Shown here piece by piece: positions 16,876-24,136 of a stretch of 33,092 nt of DNA. Every line of letters begins with the position of its first letter. Position 1 is the first letter of the stretch. The stretch is from Sphaerisporangium sp. (lineage in GTDB: Bacteria > Actinomycetota > Actinomycetes > Streptosporangiales > Streptosporangiaceae). The notes under the pieces are model-generated. The model worked only from the letters and a program-made list of their open reading frames with translations. It had not been told where the DNA came from and searched no databases. A program made the translations under genes and the position numbers. The stretch covers positions 1-33,092 of the forward strand of contig JAOPYI010000186.1 of NCBI GenBank assembly GCA_025964675.1, read 5' to 3'.

Positions 16876-17505
16876 ATGGTGCCGCCTCCGCTGCCGGGCC
16901 CGCTGGCCCATCTGGCCCCGATGCTCGACCGCTACGGCTACCTGGCCGTCGGGGCCCTCATCTTCCTCGAGGACTTCGGGATCCCCGTGCCCGGCGAGAC
17001 CATTTTGATCGCCGCGTCGATCTACGCCGGGGCCGGACGGCTCGACATCTTTGCCGTGGCCGCCATCGCGCTGGTCGCCGCCGTCATCGGGGACAACGTC
17101 GGCTACCTCATCGGCCGCAGCGGCGGTCGTGCCCTGGTCCACCGCTACGGCCGCTTCGTGCTGCTCAACGAGAGGCGGTTCGGGGCGGCCGAGGAGTTCT
17201 TCCGCCGCCATGGCGCCCCGGTCATCACCGTGGCACGGTTCATCGACGGGCTTCGCCAGCTCAACGGCATCGTCGCCGGCACAACCGGCATGGATTGGCG
17301 CCGCTTCCTCACCTTCAACGCCGTCGGCGCGTTGCTGTGGGTCGGGTTGTGGACGACCGTGGGCTACCTGGCGGGGGCCAACATCAACGCGATCTACCAC
17401 GAGCTGGTCCGCTACCAGACCTATCTGTTCTTCGCCGTGCTGGCCCTCGTCGTCCTGGTGGCCGTACGGCACGTGGTCCGCCGCAGGCGGTCACAGCCGC
17501 GATGA
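16876..17505 (+). CDS. DedA-family membrane protein
   Basis: 209-residue DedA/SNARE-associated (VTT) protein. The FLEDFGIPVPGETILIAAS re-entrant segment (31-49) and the GDNVGYLIGRSGG turn (about 73-85) are typical. The second signature reads RHGAPVITVARFIDGLRQLNGIVAG, with Asp where many DedA proteins carry Pro. Several hydrophobic segments and an arginine-rich cytosolic tail complete it. Family members are now viewed as polyprenyl-phosphate or phospholipid flippases needed for envelope homeostasis; this one's lipid is unknown. It starts 19 bp after the CopD-CtaG stop, and its TGA overlaps the ATG of the permease (ATGA), so translation is probably coupled. Confidence 0.92.
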   Translation: MVPPPLPGPLAHLAPMLDRYGYLAVGALIFLEDFGIPVPGETILIAASIYAGAGRLDIFAVAAIALVAAVIGDNVGYLIGRSGGRALVHRYGRFVLLNERRFGAAEEFFRRHGAPVITVARFIDGLRQLNGIVAGTTGMDWRRFLTFNAVGALLWVGLWTTVGYLAGANINAIYHELVRYQTYLFFAVLALVVLVAVRHVVRRRRSQPR

Positions 17506-18767
17506 CACCGGTTCCCTCGCAGGCCGGTCCGGCCGGGCTCGCGCGGCGGCTCGGCACCGGGGACGCCGTGGTGGTCGGCCTCGGCTCGATGATCGGCGCC
17601 GGGGTGTTCGTCGCCTACGGCCCCGCCGCGGCGGCGGCCGGCTCCGGGGTGCTGCCGGCCCTGGCGGTGGCGGCACTGGTGGCCTACTGCAACGCCACCT
17701 CCTCGGCGCGGCTCGCCGCCCGCTACCCTGCCTCCGGCGGCACCTACGTGTACGGCCGCGAGCGGCTGGGCGACTTCTGGGGGTACCTCGCGGGGTGGGG
17801 CTTCGTGGTCGGCAAGACCGCGAGCTGTGCGGCCATGGCGCTGACCGTCGGCGCGTACGTCTGGCCGGGGCGCGAGCACTTGGTCGCGGTGGCGGCCGTC
17901 GTCGCGCTCACGGCGGTGAACTACGCGGGAGTCCACAAGGCGGCGTGGCTGACCCGCGTGATCGTCGCCGTCGTGCTGGTGGTGCTGGCCGTGACCGTCG
18001 TGGCATGTCTGACGAGCGGCCGTGCCGATCTCGCCTCGCTGCGGCCGTTGGCCGGGGTCACGGCGGGTGGGGTGCTCCAAGCGGCCGGGCTGCTGTTCTT
18101 CGCGTTCGCCGGGTACGCGCGCATCGCCACCCTTGGCGAGGAGGTGCGGGACCCGGCGAGGACGATCCCGAAGGCCATCCCGCTCGCCCTCGGCCTCACG
18201 CTGGTCGTGTACGCCGCCGTGGCCGTCGCCGTGCTGGCCGTGCTCGGCCCGGAGCGCATCGCCCACTCCATCGCCCCCGTCGCGGACGCCGTGAGCGCCG
18301 CCGGAGCCGCACCTCTGGTGTCGGTGGTGAAGGCGGGGGCGGCGACGGCGGCTCTCGGGTCGCTGCTGGCGTTGATCCTCGGCGTCTCGCGCACGGTCCT
18401 GGCGATGGCCAGGGACGGCCACCTGCCGCGCGCGCTGGACGCGGTGCACCCGCGCTTCCGCGTGCCCCACCGTGCCGAGCTGTCCGTCGGCACGGTGGTC
18501 GCCGTGGTCGCCGCCCTGGCCGACGTGCGGGGCGCCATTGGGTTCTCGTCGTTCGGCGTGCTGGTCTACTACGCGGTCGCCAACGCCTCGGCCCTGACGC
18601 TGTCCGGCGAGGAGGGCCGCCCGCCCAGGGCCGTACCTCTCGCCGGGCTGGCCGGTTGCCTGCTGCTGGCCTTCAGCCTCCCGCTCCCGTCGACGCTCGC
18701 CGGGAGCGCGGTGCTGGCGGCCGGCGTGATCGCCTGGGCCGTGCGCAGGGCCGTCCAGGCGCGCTGA
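17502..18767 (+). CDS. APC-family amino acid/polyamine permease
   Basis: 421-residue secondary transporter of the amino acid-polyamine-organocation superfamily, with about 12 hydrophobic segments. The helix-1 unwound motif GLGSMIGAGVFV, then YPASGGTYVYGRERLGDFWG and LLFFAFAGYARIATLGEEVRDPARTIPKAI in helix 6 and after, are clear. The substrate is not predictable. The ATG at 17502 overlaps the DedA stop by 4 bp and is preferred over an upstream in-frame start inside dedA, which would give an arginine-rich N-terminus. Its TGA is directly followed, with no base between, by the stop codon of the convergent gene at 18768. Confidence 0.92.
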   Translation: MTPVPSQAGPAGLARRLGTGDAVVVGLGSMIGAGVFVAYGPAAAAAGSGVLPALAVAALVAYCNATSSARLAARYPASGGTYVYGRERLGDFWGYLAGWGFVVGKTASCAAMALTVGAYVWPGREHLVAVAAVVALTAVNYAGVHKAAWLTRVIVAVVLVVLAVTVVACLTSGRADLASLRPLAGVTAGGVLQAAGLLFFAFAGYARIATLGEEVRDPARTIPKAIPLALGLTLVVYAAVAVAVLAVLGPERIAHSIAPVADAVSAAGAAPLVSVVKAGAATAALGSLLALILGVSRTVLAMARDGHLPRALDAVHPRFRVPHRAELSVGTVVAVVAALADVRGAIGFSSFGVLVYYAVANASALTLSGEEGRPPRAVPLAGLAGCLLLAFSLPLPSTLAGSAVLAAGVIAWAVRRAVQAR

Positions 18768-19667
18768 CTAGAACAGCCAGTCGAGCAGGCCGGCGCTCTT
18801 GGTCTTCGTCGGGCTCGGGGCGGGCGCCTGTGTGGTCGGCGCGGGCGGCGGGGGTGCCGGGGACGAGGTCGACGGCGTCGCGGTCGGGTTGTCCTCGATC
18901 CGCGGCTCGTCCGGCTGCTGCGGGGTGCTGCTGGACCTCGGCGACGGCTCGGGCGACCGGACGCGGGTGTGCGTCGGCGACGGCCGGGCCGAGGGCTGGT
19001 GGGTGACCCGCGCCTGGGAGGTCGGCGACGCGGAGGTGGGCGTCTCGCTGGGCGACGCCGTCGTCTCCTCGGGCGTGACGGTCGGCTGGGTGGACGGGTC
19101 AGCCGGGAGGCTGTCCGTCGGGGCGGGCTCCTGCTGCCCCACCGGGGAGCAGTCGGCGGGGGCCGAGCACGCCGCCTCCGACCTGGAGCCGACCGAGGAC
19201 GACACGATCCAGCCGCCCGCGACCGCGAGCACGACGATCGCGACCATGGCGAGGATGAGCCGCTTGTTCTGGCTGCCCTTCTCCTCCTCGAGGTCGTTCT
19301 CGCCGGTCCAGCCGGACCCGAGGAAGCCACGGGGTGGCTCGGCGTCGGGGTCGTGCTCCCCGTCGGGGACCCAGCCGCCGTCGTCCGGCCGCGCGTAACC
19401 CTCCGGCCGCTCGTAGTCCGCCGAGCCTTCGGGGCCCTCTGCGGGCGGCTGGTGATCGCCGTGGTCCTCGGGCCGATCTAACTCCGGCCGCTCGAACTCC
19501 GATGATTCGTCGCTCTGGGTGTGAGCGGGTTCGTGGCCGGGCGTCCATCCGTCGGACAGCACGTCGCCGCCCGGGCGCTCCGGCTCATTTGGCCACTCGA
19601 TGCCCAAAGGACCGGTCTGCTTCAGAGGATCCTCTTCATGGGATCTCGGGGTGCCGTCGCGGTCCAT
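18768..19667 (-). CDS. Single-pass membrane protein with disordered acidic N-terminus and Pro/Thr/Ser-rich outer domain
   Basis: 299 residues, no recognised family. Residues 1-135 are acidic, Pro/Glu/Asp-rich and probably disordered in the cytosol. A basic KR precedes the only membrane helix (about 137-157, LILAMVAIVVLAVAGGWIV). The outer part has two Cys (167 and 173) that could form a disulfide, then about 110 residues of Pro/Thr/Ser repeats resembling a wall-spanning stalk, ending in the hydrophobic GLLDWLF. GAGAGG is 6 nt before the ATG. Similar architecture is widespread in actinomycetes as proteins of unknown function. Low complexity makes homology calls risky, but GC3 bias and the ribosome site support a real gene. 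Confidence 0.75.
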   Translation of the reverse strand: MDRDGTPRSHEEDPLKQTGPLGIEWPNEPERPGGDVLSDGWTPGHEPAHTQSDESSEFERPELDRPEDHGDHQPPAEGPEGSADYERPEGYARPDDGGWVPDGEHDPDAEPPRGFLGSGWTGENDLEEEKGSQNKRLILAMVAIVVLAVAGGWIVSSSVGSRSEAACSAPADCSPVGQQEPAPTDSLPADPSTQPTVTPEETTASPSETPTSASPTSQARVTHQPSARPSPTHTRVRSPEPSPRSSSTPQQPDEPRIEDNPTATPSTSSPAPPPPAPTTQAPAPSPTKTKSAGLLDWLF

Positions 19668-19911
19668 ACCGAACCTCTCTGCTTTGAATCCTGGCCGCGC
19701 ATCTTCTTAGCAGTTCCGACAGCGGCTTGTCCGGAAACTTCACATTTTTTCCCAGGATTCGCAATACTCCCATGAGTCTCAAAGGCCACAGACCATGGTC
19801 GGGTGCCGAACCCGCAACGATTCCTGACATACCTGCCCGGCCGTCCGCGGGAAGGTGATTGAACGCCCGCGCGACTCACTCGGGCTCCCCGCTGGAATGA
19901 ACGCCTCCCCC

Positions 19912-19924
19912 GGGATACCGTCCC
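19912..19924. promoter_or_regulatory. GGGAT-N3-GTCCC dyad, DosR-box-like
   Basis: GGGATACCGTCCC, 161 bp before the start of the Rv1733c-like gene. The mycobacterial DosR core is GGGAC-N4-GTCCC; this copy has one base change in the left arm and is one base shorter in the spacer. Confidence 0.4.
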
Positions 19925-19989
19925 GCCGCGCTCCGACGTACCTTGGTGATGAGTAGTCACTATGCGTATGGATGCGCAGGTGGCGGGCA

Positions 19990-20003
19990 GGGCCGAACGT
20001 CCC
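19990..20003. promoter_or_regulatory. GGGCC-N4-GTCCC dyad, DosR-box-like
   Basis: GGGCCGAACGTCCC, 82 bp before the ATG at 20086. It has the exact 14-bp geometry of the DosR core with one arm substitution, and agrees at 11 of 14 positions with a second site at 29264-29277 (GGGC-N3-ACGTCCC). Confidence 0.45.
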
Positions 20004-20064
20004 GCCGCGAGGCGTCGTAAGACTCTGTCGGGTCGCTCCGCCGTAACCCACTCTGGATGGAGAT

Positions 20065-20077
20065 TCCCTGACAGGGA
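20065..20077 (+). promoter_or_regulatory. Palindrome overlapping the ribosome site of the Rv1733c-like gene
   Basis: TCCCTG-A-CAGGGA is perfectly symmetric, and its right arm is part of the AGGGAGG Shine-Dalgarno sequence 6 nt before the ATG. As RNA it can form a 5-bp stem with a GAC loop that would cover the ribosome site. Confidence 0.4.
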
Positions 20078-20085
20078 GGTTCACC

Positions 20086-20691
20086 ATGCGGTCCTTGGCC
20101 AGGTGGACGATGAGGTGTTTTCGCCGGTACCGGTTCGACCACAACCCGTTACGTCGGCGCTCTGACCGGATCGAGACCGTCGCCGTGCTCATCACCTTGC
20201 TGGTCCTGGTCGCCTGCCTGTGGCCGGCAGTCCTGGCCGGTCGCATCGTCTACCAGCGTGGTGTCATGGCGGAACGGGCAGAGCCTGGCCTGCGGCAGCC
20301 GGTCACCGCCGTGCTGCTGGAGGACGCCGCCAGCACGACCGCGGTGTCGTCCCAGGGCACCGTCCTCGGCATCAAGGCCAAGGCCCGCTGGTACACGCCC
20401 ACCGGCCGGATGCGGACCGAGGTCGTGTCCGTCCCCGCGCAGGCCAAGGCGGGTTCCACGCTGGAGCTGTGGGTCGACGGGTCAGGCCGTCCGACGACCG
20501 CGCCGCGCACGCACCCGCAGACGGTCGCCGACAGTGTCGTGGCCGGATTCGGCGTCATGGCCGGGGCCACGGGCGTGCTGTTCCTGAACCTCGCGGTCTT
20601 CCGCTGGATGCTGGACCGCCGCCGCTACGTGGACTGGGACAAGGCATGGACCTCCGCCCACGACCGGTGGCGGCGCCCCCGGCAGCCGTGA
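20086..20691 (+). CDS. Rv1733c-family membrane protein
   Basis: 201 residues with two membrane helices (about 32-54 and 150-172) flanking an extracytoplasmic domain of about 95 residues. The N-terminal RFDHNPLRRRSDRIE followed directly by the first helix, a RWYTPTGRMRTEVV strand and the LELWVDGSGRPTTAP segment are hallmarks of the Rv1733c family. In M. tuberculosis Rv1733c (about 210 residues) is a DosR-induced dormancy protein and T-cell antigen of unknown function. AGGGAGG is 6 nt upstream. A universal stress gene follows after 45 bp and a site-2 protease gene overlaps that one, so the three probably form one transcript. The family call is good; the function is unknown. Confidence 0.85.
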   Translation: MRSLARWTMRCFRRYRFDHNPLRRRSDRIETVAVLITLLVLVACLWPAVLAGRIVYQRGVMAERAEPGLRQPVTAVLLEDAASTTAVSSQGTVLGIKAKARWYTPTGRMRTEVVSVPAQAKAGSTLELWVDGSGRPTTAPRTHPQTVADSVVAGFGVMAGATGVLFLNLAVFRWMLDRRRYVDWDKAWTSAHDRWRRPRQP

Positions 20692-20736
20692 GCGGTGGCG
20701 GCCGAGCGTGATCGTGGCTGTGACGAGGAGGGAGCC

Positions 20737-21633
20737 ATGAACGGACACGTGGTCGTGGGTGCCGACGGTTCGCCCCCCGCGCTGGCCGCCGTGCGCTGGG
20801 CCGCCGACGACGCGGTACGCCGCGACCGGCGCCTGCGCATAGTCCATGTCACCGAGCCATGGGTGTTCGACCAGCCGTTCACCACACCTCCCGGGTTTCA
20901 GGAGTCCCTCTCGGAACACTCGCGGGCCGTCCTCGCCGAGGCCACCAGGACCGCCCATGAGCGGGTCCCCGGGCTACAGGTCGAGACGGCGGCGCTCACC
21001 GGCAACGTGCGCAAGGAGCTGTTGAAGGAGGCGCGCGACGCCGAGGAGCTGGTGGTCGGCACCCGGGGGCTGGGCGGTTTCATGGGGCTCGTGCTGGGTT
21101 CGATCTCGATGGGCGTCGCCGGGCACGCGGACTGCCCGGTGGTCGTGGCCACGCACACGGAGGAGACCGTCCACGGGGAGATCGCCGTCGGCCACGACGG
21201 GTCGCCGGAGTCGGAGGCCGCGTTGGAGTACGCCTTCGAGGAGGCCAACCTTCGGGGAGCCCGGTTGCGAGCCGTCTACGCGTGGCAGCTGACCGCCTTC
21301 CTCCCGCTGTTCGCCAGCTACACCCCAGACCTCGAGAGGGTGTACGACATGGGCAAGCGCGCGGCGCAGGAGCAGCTTCTGCCATGGCGAGACAAGTATC
21401 CGCAGGTCGACGTGTACGACTCGGTGGTGCGCGCGCACCCGGTCGAGGCCCTGTCGGAGGCGTCGTCGAAGGCGGACCTGCTCGTGGTGGGCTCACGAGG
21501 CAGGAGTGGCCTCGGCTCGGCCATGCTGGGCTCTGTCAGCCACGGCGTTCTCCATCACGCGTACAGCCCGGTCGCGGTCGTGCGGTCAGGGAACCAGTCC
21601 TCGGCGACCGGGAACGGGAGCCACGGCACATGA
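20737..21633 (+). CDS. Universal stress protein, tandem UspA domains
   Basis: 298 residues made of two UspA domains (about 1-138 and 147-290). Each begins with the nucleotide-binding aspartate strand (VVVGADGS, IAVGHDGS) and carries the ATP-binding G-x2-G-x9-G-S/T pattern (GTRGLGGFMGLVLGSIS and GSRGRSGLGSAMLGSVS), so both sites look competent. The size and layout match Rv2623 of M. tuberculosis, an ATP-binding dormancy and growth-arrest protein of the DosR regulon. GAGGAGGGA lies just before the ATG at 20737. The gene's TGA overlaps the ATG of the downstream protease by 4 bp, which implies coupled translation. Confidence 0.95.
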   Translation: MNGHVVVGADGSPPALAAVRWAADDAVRRDRRLRIVHVTEPWVFDQPFTTPPGFQESLSEHSRAVLAEATRTAHERVPGLQVETAALTGNVRKELLKEARDAEELVVGTRGLGGFMGLVLGSISMGVAGHADCPVVVATHTEETVHGEIAVGHDGSPESEAALEYAFEEANLRGARLRAVYAWQLTAFLPLFASYTPDLERVYDMGKRAAQEQLLPWRDKYPQVDVYDSVVRAHPVEALSEASSKADLLVVGSRGRSGLGSAMLGSVSHGVLHHAYSPVAVVRSGNQSSATGNGSHGT

Positions 21634-22808
21634 AGCAGAACCTCCGGCTCGGCCACGTGGCCGGCATCGCCGTGGGAGCACACTGGTCCACGGTGATGAT
21701 CGCCCTGCTGATCGGGGGAGTGCTGGCGAGCACGGTGCTGCCGCAGGCGGTCGCCGACCAGCCTCCGGCACGCTACTGGATCGTCGCCGCCGTGACGTCG
21801 ATCGTCTTCCTCGGCTCGCTCCTGGGCCACGAGATCGCTCACGCGATCGTCGCCCGCCGCCGAGGGGTGCCGGTCAAGTCCATAACGCTGTGGCTGCTCG
21901 GCGGGGTCACCGAGTTCGCCGGGGAGACGAAGACGCCGAAGGACGAGTTCCAGGTCTCGGTGGCGGGCCCGCTGGTGAGCCTCCTTTTGGCGGGCGTCTT
22001 CTACGCGGTGGCCGTGTTCCTTAAGGGGCCCGCCCTGGTGGTCGCGGCCGTGCGGTGGCTCGCTCTGATGAACGCCGTGCTGGCCGTCTTCAACATGCTC
22101 CCCGGTTCCCCTCTGGACGGAGGCCGGGTGCTGCACGCGGCCCTGTGGCACAGGCACGGCGACCGGGCACGCGCCGACCGGGCCACCGCCAAGGCCGGGC
22201 AGGCGCTCGGCATGGCACTGATCGTGGTCGGAGGCATGGAGCTCATCCTTCTAGCGTGGACCGGCGGGCTGTGGATGATGTTGATCGGCTGGTTCCTGAC
22301 CAGCGCCGCCCGTAGTGAGGGTCTGGTGCGGGCCGCGCACGAGGGGCTCAAAGGCTGGCGGGTACGGGATGTGATGACGACCTCGCCTGACCTGGCCCCC
22401 GCGTGGCAGGACATCGACGACTTCATATCCACCGTGGCGCTGCGCTCACGCCAGACCGTGTTTCCCGTCGTGGACTTCGCCGGTGAGCCGGCGGGGACGC
22501 TCTCCCTCGAAGCGCTGACGGCCATCCCTCCCGACCAGCGCCACGACAGGCGGATCTCGACGGTGGCGAAACGCCTGCCCCCCGACCGTCTCCTCTCTCC
22601 CGACGACGACGCCGCCAAGATCCTGGAGCGGCCCGCCTTCGGCGGCGAGCTGATGGCCGTGGTCGTGGACGCCGGGCACATCGTGGGCATGGTCACCACG
22701 GCCGACCTGACCCGAGCCCTCCAGCAGGCGGTCCTGCGCACGACCTCCACCAACCACGACAGCCAGCAGGACCACCCCGGCCGCCCCCTCCACGACTCCG
22801 GGAGCTGA
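21630..22808 (+). CDS. Site-2-type zinc metalloprotease with CBS pair (Rip3/Rv2625c-like)
   Basis: 392-residue M50 intramembrane protease. The zinc motif H67-E-I-A-H71 lies in a membrane helix, and the third ligand Asp163 is in NMLPGSPLDGGR. About six hydrophobic segments occupy residues 10-230 and a CBS pair follows (about 240-375). Length and order match M. tuberculosis Rv2625c/Rip3 (about 393 residues), a DosR-regulon member. Site-2 proteases cut membrane-bound anti-sigma factors or other type II membrane proteins; the CBS pair may make activity respond to adenine nucleotides. Its ATG overlaps the universal stress stop (ATGA). An adjacent substrate candidate would be the Rv1733c-like protein (speculation). 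Confidence 0.93.
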   Translation: MKQNLRLGHVAGIAVGAHWSTVMIALLIGGVLASTVLPQAVADQPPARYWIVAAVTSIVFLGSLLGHEIAHAIVARRRGVPVKSITLWLLGGVTEFAGETKTPKDEFQVSVAGPLVSLLLAGVFYAVAVFLKGPALVVAAVRWLALMNAVLAVFNMLPGSPLDGGRVLHAALWHRHGDRARADRATAKAGQALGMALIVVGGMELILLAWTGGLWMMLIGWFLTSAARSEGLVRAAHEGLKGWRVRDVMTTSPDLAPAWQDIDDFISTVALRSRQTVFPVVDFAGEPAGTLSLEALTAIPPDQRHDRRISTVAKRLPPDRLLSPDDDAAKILERPAFGGELMAVVVDAGHIVGMVTTADLTRALQQAVLRTTSTNHDSQQDHPGRPLHDSGS

Positions 22809-22838
22809 CCGCGTACACGTCTTCCCGGACGACCGGTG

Positions 22839-23450
22839 TCAGCACAGGCTGGCGAACCAGCGGCCGGCTTCGTTCCAGAAGCCGGTCTGGGCGAACCCGG
22901 CGCCACGGGCGAGATCGGGCAGATCGCTCGCGGAGACCGTCGCCCAGGCGAACCACTCCCCGGCCACCTCTCCCCGCCGGAGCCGCACCCACTCCACGCG
23001 GCTGGCCGTCTGCGGCGGACCGACCTCGGCGATCACAACGCCGCCCGGCCTCAGCAGCTCGCGTGCCCGCCGGAGAAGGGCGTCGGGATCACCGCCGATC
23101 CCGATGTTGCCGTCGGCGAGCAGCACCGTCCTCCACCGGCCGCTCCCCGGGACCTGGCCGAAGACGTCGCGGCAGAGGGCGAGGCCGCCGGCGTCGAGCG
23201 TGAGGTCTACGGCGTGCGGAGTGATGTCGATGCCGAGGGCGGCGATGCCACGCCTGGTCAGCTCGACGGTGAGCCGCCCGGGCCCCGATCCCACGTCCAG
23301 TACGGGAGCTACGCAGCGCGACAGCATCGCCTCGTCACCCCCCATCGGCCGGAGCCAGCGCGTGGAATCCAGGAGCCGGCACGTGCCGTCCGGGTGCTCG
23401 ATCTCCACGCTCTTCCCCGTCAGGGACTCGGCGTACAGCTCTCCGATCAA
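22839..23450 (-). CDS. Class I SAM-dependent methyltransferase
   Basis: 203 residues with the SAM-binding motif I VLDVGSGPGRLTVEL (50-64), an acidic motif II strand (ALGIDITPHAV) and the LLRPGGVVIAEVGPP motif IV-like strand. The acceptor is unknown. The start is TTG at 23450, supported by GGGAG 7 nt upstream and by a 4-bp overlap (TTGA) with the stop of the DUF2064 gene, so the two are translationally coupled. It is the last gene of a three-gene run with DUF2064 and GT2, a conserved actinobacterial grouping as far as I recall, which suggests modification of a sugar- or lipid-linked product at the membrane. Confidence 0.88.
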   Translation of the reverse strand: MIGELYAESLTGKSVEIEHPDGTCRLLDSTRWLRPMGGDEAMLSRCVAPVLDVGSGPGRLTVELTRRGIAALGIDITPHAVDLTLDAGGLALCRDVFGQVPGSGRWRTVLLADGNIGIGGDPDALLRRARELLRPGGVVIAEVGPPQTASRVEWVRLRRGEVAGEWFAWATVSASDLPDLARGAGFAQTGFWNEAGRWFASLC

Positions 23451-24136
23451 CGCAGGGCTCCCAGCGCCGCGAGGGCGGCGGCGAACCCGGATTCGGGAGC
23501 CTCCGCCGCGACCTCGATCGCATCCGCGACGGTGTCCACGTCCGTCAGGCAGGGCATCCGGGCGACGCTCAGCCCCGCGTCTTCAAGCCGTGCCAGCTGG
23601 GCTTCCCCGGTATGCGGCTCGGACATGGGCACCCCGAGCAGGAGGCCCGGGTCGGGAACGCGGAGCCCCAGCAGCCAGAATCCGCCGTCGGCCGCCGGTC
23701 CGAAGACGGCGTCGCACACGCCGAGCAGCGACAGGGCTGTGGAAAGCGTCTCGGCGCTGACCTGCGGGGTGTCCATGCCGATCAGCACGATCGGCGACGG
23801 CACGAGCCGGTAGGCGTCCTCGAAGGCCGCCGCGAGCCGCTCGTCCAGGCCCCGGCCGCGCTGCGGCAGCACCGTGAACACCTCTGGCACCCAGGGCCCT
23901 GGAGCCCCGTCCAGCGCCAGCACCCGGTGGACCGCCGGGACACGGGCAACCGTCCGCAGCGTGTCGTCGAGCGCCGCCGCGGCAAGCCGCGCGGCGTCCT
24001 CCGGAGTGAAGGGAGGGGTCAGCCTGGTCTTCACCTTGCCAGGCACGGGCTCCTTGGCGATCACCAGCACCTGACCCCGGCTCCGGCCCGTACGTGGCGC
24101 GACGCTCCAGGCCGGTCCGCGTAGGTGGCCGCTCAC
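23447..24136 (-). CDS. DUF2064/TIGR04282-type glycosyltransferase-fold protein
   Basis: 229 residues. VLVIAKEPVPGKVKTRLTPPF (about 19-39) is the nucleotide-sugar-binding start of the family, followed by VLPQRGRGLDERLAAAF, the VLIGMDTPQVSAETL strand and GPAADGGFWLLGLR. This group resembles nucleotidyl/glycosyltransferases of GT-A fold, and some relatives are annotated in arsenosugar biosynthesis. No arsenic genes are near, so that label should not be carried over. The start is GTG at 24136, which overlaps the GT2 stop by 4 bp (GTGA). A longer in-frame extension reaching 24454 lies inside the GT2 gene and is unlikely. Confidence 0.85.
   Translation of the reverse strand: MSGHLRGPAWSVAPRTGRSRGQVLVIAKEPVPGKVKTRLTPPFTPEDAARLAAAALDDTLRTVARVPAVHRVLALDGAPGPWVPEVFTVLPQRGRGLDERLAAAFEDAYRLVPSPIVLIGMDTPQVSAETLSTALSLLGVCDAVFGPAADGGFWLLGLRVPDPGLLLGVPMSEPHTGEAQLARLEDAGLSVARMPCLTDVDTVADAIEVAAEAPESGFAAALAALGALR

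Larger units (their letters stand above)
19668..20085. other. 418-bp divergent intergenic region upstream of the dormancy-like operon
   Basis: No gene is supported. Small frames here are arginine/proline-rich shadows that run through the promoter region. It contains an AT-richer stretch (19730-19775), two GGG...GTCCC dyads (19912-19924 and 19990-20003), GTGA-N7-TCAC near 19947-19961 and the TCCCTG-A-CAGGGA element at the ribosome site. Promoters for both flanking genes must lie here, but I cannot place -10 and -35 boxes confidently. Confidence 0.6.

Noticed and set aside
17051-19006. 651-codon plus-strand frame
   Set aside because: It overlaps the DedA and APC genes in a different frame and is Arg/Gly/Ala-rich without any motif, as expected for a GC-rich shadow.
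23447-24136. Arsenosugar-biosynthesis role for the DUF2064 protein
   Set aside because: The label comes from a family name; no arsenic genes are nearby and the neighbours point to general sugar or lipid modification.
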